Position numbers and translations under genes: made by a program. 64,000 bases of DNA, from positions 310,001 through 374,000 of the forward strand of contig CAZVNM010000001.1 of assembly GCA_964628685.1 (NCBI GenBank). The letters are read 5' to 3'. Shown here piece after piece: positions 59,952 through 64,000 of the stretch; the stretch's first letter is position 1; the number at the start of each line of letters is the position of its first letter. The notes under the pieces are model-generated. The model was not told where the DNA came from, made no database searches, and saw nothing but the letters and a program-made list of their open reading frames with translations. The DNA comes from CALMEC01 sp964628685. Its GTDB lineage: Bacteria; Actinomycetota; Thermoleophilia; Miltoncostaeales; Miltoncostaeaceae.

Positions 59952-62536
59952 TCGGAATCGTGGTGGTGAGCCATTCCGCGCAGGTGGCGGAGGGCGCGGT
60001 CGCGCTCGCCCGTCAGATGGCGAGCGACGAGGTGCGCCTGGAGGCCGCGGGCGGAAGCGACGAGACCGAGGACGGCATCGGCACCGACGCGATGAAGGTC
60101 ATGCAGGCCATCGAGACCGCGGGCGCCGACGGCGCCGACGTGCTGGTGCTCATGGACCTGGGAAGCGCCGTCCTCTCGACCGAGACGGCCATGGGCCTCA
60201 TCGATCCGGAGCTCGCCGAGCGGGTGCGGCTGTCGTCCGCCCCCATCGTGGAGGGCGCGGTCGCCGCCGCGGTCACCGCATCGGGCGGGGCGACCATCGA
60301 CGCGGTGGCCGAGGAGGCCCGACGCGGCCTGGTGCCCAAGCAGTCGGAGCTGGGCGACGCCGAATCCACCGGACCGGTCGACGCCGGGTCCGACACAGAC
60401 GACGGCGGCGAGTGGCACGAGGCCGAGCTCGACGTGGACAACGCCAACGGCCTGCACGCCCGGCCGGCGGCACGGTTCGTCCAGATCGCCGGCGGCTTCG
60501 ACGCCCGGGTGGAGGCAACCAACATCACCACCGGTGCCGGCCCGGCGCGGGCGTCCAGCCTGACCGACGTCGCCACCCTCGGGGCCCGTCAGGGGCACCG
60601 CGTGCGGGTGCGCGCGCAGGGGCCGCAGGCCGCCGAGGCCATCGCCGCCCTGCGCGAGCTGGCCGACGACAACTTCGGTGACGTCGACGCCCCGACGCCG
60701 GCACCGGCACCGGCGACACCGGGTCCGGCGGCGTCGCGGCAGATGGCGCCCGTCGGCATGTCGTCCGGCGATCCGATGGGCGGGTTCCAGATCGGCCCCG
60801 ACGGCAGCTTCATGGGACTGGCGGCGGCGCCGGGACGGGTGGTGGCGAGCGCCCGTCGCCTCGTGCGCCCGCCCGCCACGGGACCGCGTGAACAGGGCGA
60901 CCCGGCGGCCGAGGCGGCGGCGTTCGACGCGGCGCTCGACCGTTCACGGTCGGCGGTGCGATTCGCCCGCGACTCGCTGGCCGCCCAGGCCGGTGAGGAC
61001 CACGCCGCGATGCTCGACGCCCAGCTCGCGATGCTCGACGATCACGCGCTCATCGATCCCACCCTCGAGGCGATCACCGCCGGCACACGCGCCGAGGACG
61101 CCTGGACCGCATCGGTCGACGCCGTCGCCGCACGGTTTTTGGCGCTGGACGACGAGTACCTGCGCGCCCGCGCCGAGGACGTGCGCGAGATCGGCCGGCG
61201 CGTGCTGCAGGACTTCACCGGCGGTTCCGCCGGCCGTCCGCGCCTGCGGGGGCCGGGCGTGCTGATCGCCCGCGAGCTCGGCGCCGCCGAGACCGCGGTG
61301 CTCGACCTCTCGCTGGTCAAGGGGATCGCGGTCGCCACCGGCAGCCCCACCTCGCACAGCGCGATCCTGGCACGCGCGCTCGGTGTGCCGGCCGTCGTCG
61401 GACTCGGCGAGGTGCTCATGTCGATCGGCGACGACACGCCCGTCCTCCTGGACGGCGACGCCGGGACCCTCCGGGTCGGTCCCGATCCCGAGACGGTCGC
61501 CCGCGTGCGGGCCGAGGAGGAGGAGCGTGCGCGGGTGGCCGAGCGGGCGCGCACGGCGGCCGCCGGCCCCGCCGAGACGAAGGACGGCGTGGTGATCGAG
61601 GTGGCGGCCAACATCGCCGCACCGACGGACGCCGCCGACGCCGTGGCGGCGGGGGCCGACGGGGTGGGCCTCTTCCGCACCGAGTTCCTCTACATGAACC
61701 GTGACGCACCGCCGGACGAGGACGAGCAGGAGACCGCGTACCGTCAGGCCGCCGAGGCCATGGAGGGGCGCCGGCTCGTCATCCGCACCATGGACATCGG
61801 CGGCGACAAACCGGTCGCCGGGGTCGGTGTCGAACACGAGGACAACCCCTTCCTCGGACAGCGCGGCATCCGGCTGTCACTCGCGCATCCGGACCTCCTG
61901 CGCACCCAGCTCCGCGCCATCCTGCGCGTTGCCGCGGATCACCGGATCGGCGTCATGTTCCCGATGATCGCGGACGACCGCGAGCTGATCGCCGCCCGTG
62001 CGGCGCTGGACGAGGCCCGGTCCGAGCTGGTGGCCGCCGGCCACGCCGCCGGTGACCCCGAGGTGGGCGTGATGATCGAGGTGCCGTCGGCGGCCCTCTG
62101 CGCCGACGCCCTGGCCGAGCACGTCGACTTCTTCTCGATCGGCACCAATGACCTGACGCAGTACACCCTGGCCGCGGAGCGCGGCAACACCGCGGTGGCG
62201 GATCTGGGCGATCCCTACCACCCGGCCGTGCTGCGCCTCATCGGCCTGGTGTGCGCGTCGGCGTCCCGCCACGACCGCTGGGTCGGCGTGTGCGGTGAGG
62301 CGGCGGCCAACGTCCAGGGCGTCAAGGCGCTCATCGGGCTCGGTGTGCGGGAGCTCTCAGTGGCCGCGCCCCGGATCGGGGAGGTCAAGGCCGAGGTGCG
62401 CGATCTCGATGCCGACGCCGCCGCCATGTTCGCGTCCGGGCTCCTGCGCCAGCCGACGCTGGAGTCGGTGCACCGGAGCCTGGCCGGTGAGGGCTGCGGC
62501 GGCAACTGCGAGGACTGCGACAACCACTGCCACTAG
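59948..62536 (+). CDS. dhaM: DhaM-HPr-Enzyme I fusion phosphotransferase
   Basis: 862 aa. Residues 1-130 are the EIIA-type DhaM domain (H9 in GIVVVSHSAQVAEG; LMDLGSAVLSTETAM). About 155-240 is an HPr domain (H170 in NGLHARPAARFVQIAGG). From about 285 to 845 is a complete Enzyme I: phospho-His H470 (SPTSHSAILARALGVPAVVG), GVGLFRTEFLYMNR, GTNDLTQYTLAAERGN and the active-site Cys in WVGVCGEAAAN. E. coli DhaM has only a truncated Enzyme I, so this chain could accept phosphate from PEP itself and pass it to DhaL without general PTS proteins. The tail GEGCGGNCEDCDNHCH is Cys/His-rich and unusual, suggesting a metal site. Coupled to glpC by ATGA. Confidence 0.92.
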   Translation: MIGIVVVSHSAQVAEGAVALARQMASDEVRLEAAGGSDETEDGIGTDAMKVMQAIETAGADGADVLVLMDLGSAVLSTETAMGLIDPELAERVRLSSAPIVEGAVAAAVTASGGATIDAVAEEARRGLVPKQSELGDAESTGPVDAGSDTDDGGEWHEAELDVDNANGLHARPAARFVQIAGGFDARVEATNITTGAGPARASSLTDVATLGARQGHRVRVRAQGPQAAEAIAALRELADDNFGDVDAPTPAPAPATPGPAASRQMAPVGMSSGDPMGGFQIGPDGSFMGLAAAPGRVVASARRLVRPPATGPREQGDPAAEAAAFDAALDRSRSAVRFARDSLAAQAGEDHAAMLDAQLAMLDDHALIDPTLEAITAGTRAEDAWTASVDAVAARFLALDDEYLRARAEDVREIGRRVLQDFTGGSAGRPRLRGPGVLIARELGAAETAVLDLSLVKGIAVATGSPTSHSAILARALGVPAVVGLGEVLMSIGDDTPVLLDGDAGTLRVGPDPETVARVRAEEEERARVAERARTAAAGPAETKDGVVIEVAANIAAPTDAADAVAAGADGVGLFRTEFLYMNRDAPPDEDEQETAYRQAAEAMEGRRLVIRTMDIGGDKPVAGVGVEHEDNPFLGQRGIRLSLAHPDLLRTQLRAILRVAADHRIGVMFPMIADDRELIAARAALDEARSELVAAGHAAGDPEVGVMIEVPSAALCADALAEHVDFFSIGTNDLTQYTLAAERGNTAVADLGDPYHPAVLRLIGLVCASASRHDRWVGVCGEAAANVQGVKALIGLGVRELSVAAPRIGEVKAEVRDLDADAAAMFASGLLRQPTLESVHRSLAGEGCGGNCEDCDNHCH

Positions 62537-62660
62537 GTGTAGTGACCTGGGAGGTTGTTGACGCGGCTGATGGGTGGGCCGTCGATGGCGGTGTGGTGTC
62601 GGTGATGGGTGTACGTGGGTAGTTGGACGGGGATTCGTCCGCGGGTCTGCTGCACGAACA
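62533..62660 (-). pseudogene. 3' remnant of an IS481-type transposase gene
   Basis: On the minus strand the frame reads LPTYTHHRHHTAIDGPPISR then VNNLPGHYT and stops, matching the typical end of IS481-type transposases. The DDE catalytic core is missing. Its stop codon overlaps the dhaM stop on the other strand, so the insertion boundary touches dhaM. Confidence 0.55.
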
Positions 62661-62699
62661 GGTGACAGTTGGTAGTCACGCTGCGAGTGCAGGTGGCGG

Positions 62700-63075
62700 G
62701 ATCATGATGGTCTCGTAGTCGATGGGGGTCGTCGTGGACCGGCGGCCCCGGTGTTGTCGCCTTCCCCGATCTTCTCTTCGTGGTGTTGCTGGTCCAGTGG
62801 TGGTCGCGGCAGATCCGCCAGGCGGTGCGTTCACACATCTGTTGCCCGGCTGTCCGGGCTTCGTCGACGAGCAGCCGGTAGCCGAACTCAGGATCATCCC
62901 GGTGTGCGTCGAACAGGGCGTCGGCTCGGTAGGCGGCGGTGATCTCCGAACACGTGACCGGGTGTCGCAGTCACCGGTAGTACGGTTGGCGGGCGAGCTT
63001 CAATACCCGGCACGTCACCACAGGCGGGGATGCCGTCGGCGGCGAGCTCGCTCACGAGCGGGTAGAGCCTTTTCC
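62700..63075 (-). pseudogene. Degraded IS3-family OrfB (transposase) fragment
   Basis: Pieces of the IS3 OrfB N-terminus can be read with frame changes: LYPLVSELAADGIP, CRVLKLARQPYYR and a TGA where Trp is expected, then AYRADALFDAHRDDPEFGYR, ERTAWRICRDHHW and PGPPVHDD. The integrase core after PPVHDD is gone and the sequence runs into the IS481-type remnant. An A-rich slip site (AAAAGG on the minus strand near 63069-63074) sits where IS3 elements make the OrfAB frameshift. Confidence 0.75.
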
Positions 63076-63360
63076 CGGCAGATTCGCCTGCGACAAGTAC
63101 GCCGCCGCCCGCCTGAGCACCTCGTTCTCCTGCTCGAGCAGGCGGTTGCGTTTGCGCAGCTCACGCAGCTCTCGGGACTCCGACTCGGTCACTCCCTCCT
63201 GCTCGCCGGCCTCGACAGCGGCGCGACGCAACCACTTCTGCAGGGTCATCGGGTGAACCCCGAAATCCCTGGCGATCTGCTCCAACGTCACACCCGGCTC
63301 ACAGCTGCGGGCAACCCGGACGACATCGTCCCGGAACTCTCTCGGATACGGCTTCGGCAT
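63052..63360 (-). CDS. IS3-family transposase OrfA
   Basis: 102 aa from ATG 63360. Helix-turn-helix of the IS3 OrfA type (YPREFRDDVVRVARSCEPGV then IARDFGVHPMTLQKWLRRA) followed by a leucine-zipper coiled coil (RELRKRNRLLEQENEVLRRA). OrfA is intact but its partner OrfB is broken, so the element should not transpose on its own. Confidence 0.88.
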   Translation of the reverse strand: MPKPYPREFRDDVVRVARSCEPGVTLEQIARDFGVHPMTLQKWLRRAAVEAGEQEGVTESESRELRELRKRNRLLEQENEVLRRAAAYLSQANLPGKGSTRS

Positions 63361-63551
63361 GGTGCACATCCTTCCCGGCCCACCCCACCAGGGCAAGCCA
63401 GATCATGTGTCACCCATCCGTGCAGCAGACCCGTCACCGACCGGGGGCAGGTGCCCCAACGCTCAAGCGAGCTCTGTAGTAATGAAAACGGCGCGTCGAC
63501 CCCACGGCATCATAGTGACGTGTTTGCATCCGACGAACCTCAGTGGTCACA

Positions 63552-64000
63552 TCAGTTGATGTTCAAGTCCGAAAACAATCGGGCCACCGCGGCGCCGCGG
63601 ATGCCCGCATCGGACTCGGCTATGGACCTCAGGATCGCGATACCTTCTGAGCTGAGTTCCGGCAGCCTGTACAGCGAGGCGATGACTTCGTCCACGGGTA
63701 CCTTCTGTTCGGGATCCATGAGCAGACACAAGAGCTCTGACTCCGTGCCTGCCGGTCCAAATCCAAAGTAGCTCTTTCGAAAGCCGGCGAGCGACTCGTC
63801 GAGCCATCGCTCGTACCATCCTAAGAAGTCAACGTCCCGTGTCATATACGGGTCACTCAGCTCGGCATCCACATAGACGACGCGTCCAGCCATGGGGCCA
63901 CATACCACTATCGCCGACTCCGCCGTCGATCCTTGCGAGCCGACTCCCAGCAATCCTGCCAGTCGCGTTACGGCGAAGCGTTCTCTGTCCTCGATGGAGC
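63552..64000 (-). CDS. SMI1/KNR4 (SUKH)-like protein, 5' end outside window
   Basis: The frame is open to the window edge and gives about 149 residues ending at 63552. The C-terminal half of a SUKH-type domain is recognisable: IVVCGPMAGRVVYVDAELSD, then VDFLGWYERWLDESL. A helical tail (ELSSEGIAILRSIAESDAGI) follows. SUKH proteins often act as immunity proteins to polymorphic toxins. Base composition is visibly more AT-rich than the rest of the window and an IS lies beside it, so recent acquisition is likely. The 63361-63551 gap shows no gene. Confidence 0.6.
   Translation of the reverse strand, partial: SIEDRERFAVTRLAGLLGVGSQGSTAESAIVVCGPMAGRVVYVDAELSDPYMTRDVDFLGWYERWLDESLAGFRKSYFGFGPAGTESELLCLLMDPEQKVPVDEVIASLYRLPELSSEGIAILRSIAESDAGIRGAAVARLFSDLNIN

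Overview
High-GC DNA with many GTG starts, an actinobacterial-type 2-oxoglutarate decarboxylase (E2 core fused to E1), a GT4-family GlgA/GlgM beside glgC, and an initiator tRNA with a C1:U72 mismatch. Together these point to an actinobacterium, possibly a deep-branching (Thermoleophilia-like) lineage; the lineage is inference. Most of the window is ordinary chromosome, with a repeat-rich accessory stretch (about 46.8-49.1 kb) and a transposon-scarred, AT-richer right edge (62.5-64 kb).

Layout. 0-0.3 kb: end of a small membrane protein, then tRNA-fMet with promoter and terminator. 0.4-7.2 kb: three consecutive paralogous membrane proteins, each with two intact GGEEF domains (six diguanylate cyclase domains in all). 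7.2-9.0 kb: typA. 9.1-17 kb: branched-chain amino-acid ABC transporter livHMGF, aconitase, and a convergent substrate-binding lipoprotein. 17.2-19.6 kb: glgC-glgA. 19.8-23.9 kb: a secreted repeat protein, a YidB-like protein, a membrane protein carrying an (I-P-W-P-D)n repeat, and a divergent TetR regulator with a palindromic operator. 24-30.9 kb: hemE, acs (convergent), an MFS exporter and an MMPL transporter.

31-36.5 kb: a single-chain enzyme with three lipoyl domains, an E3-binding domain, an E2 core and E1, followed by a lipoate ligase that may supply its cofactor. 36.5-38.6 kb: DUF808 protein flanked by two kinds of intergenic repeat. 38.7-46.8 kb: clpS, threonine aldolase, a decayed frame, and gltB-gltD; gltB appears to start at ATC. 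46.9-49.7 kb: a sigma-factor remnant, a 106-bp tandem array, a CxxC protein and a secreted CAP protein. 49.8-51.7 kb: acyl-CoA dehydrogenase and a convergent GNAT gene whose facing ends have been duplicated in tandem.

51.7-62.5 kb: a divergent glycerol/dihydroxyacetone cluster. Leftward: glpF-dhaK-dhaL-glpK. Rightward: glpA-glpB-glpC and a DhaM-HPr-Enzyme I fusion that contains every phosphocarrier needed to move phosphate from PEP to DhaL. The cluster can import glycerol, phosphorylate it, oxidise glycerol-3-phosphate into the quinone pool, and phosphorylate dihydroxyacetone. The right edge holds remnants of an IS481-type and an IS3-type element and a partial SUKH/SMI1-like gene.

Main candidates for something new: the triplicated double-GGDEF proteins, the lipoyl(x3)-E2-E1 fusion with its ligase, the all-in-one DhaM-HPr-EI protein with a Cys/His tail, and a dispersed DNA element with 11-bp half-sites repeated every 22 bp at three loci.
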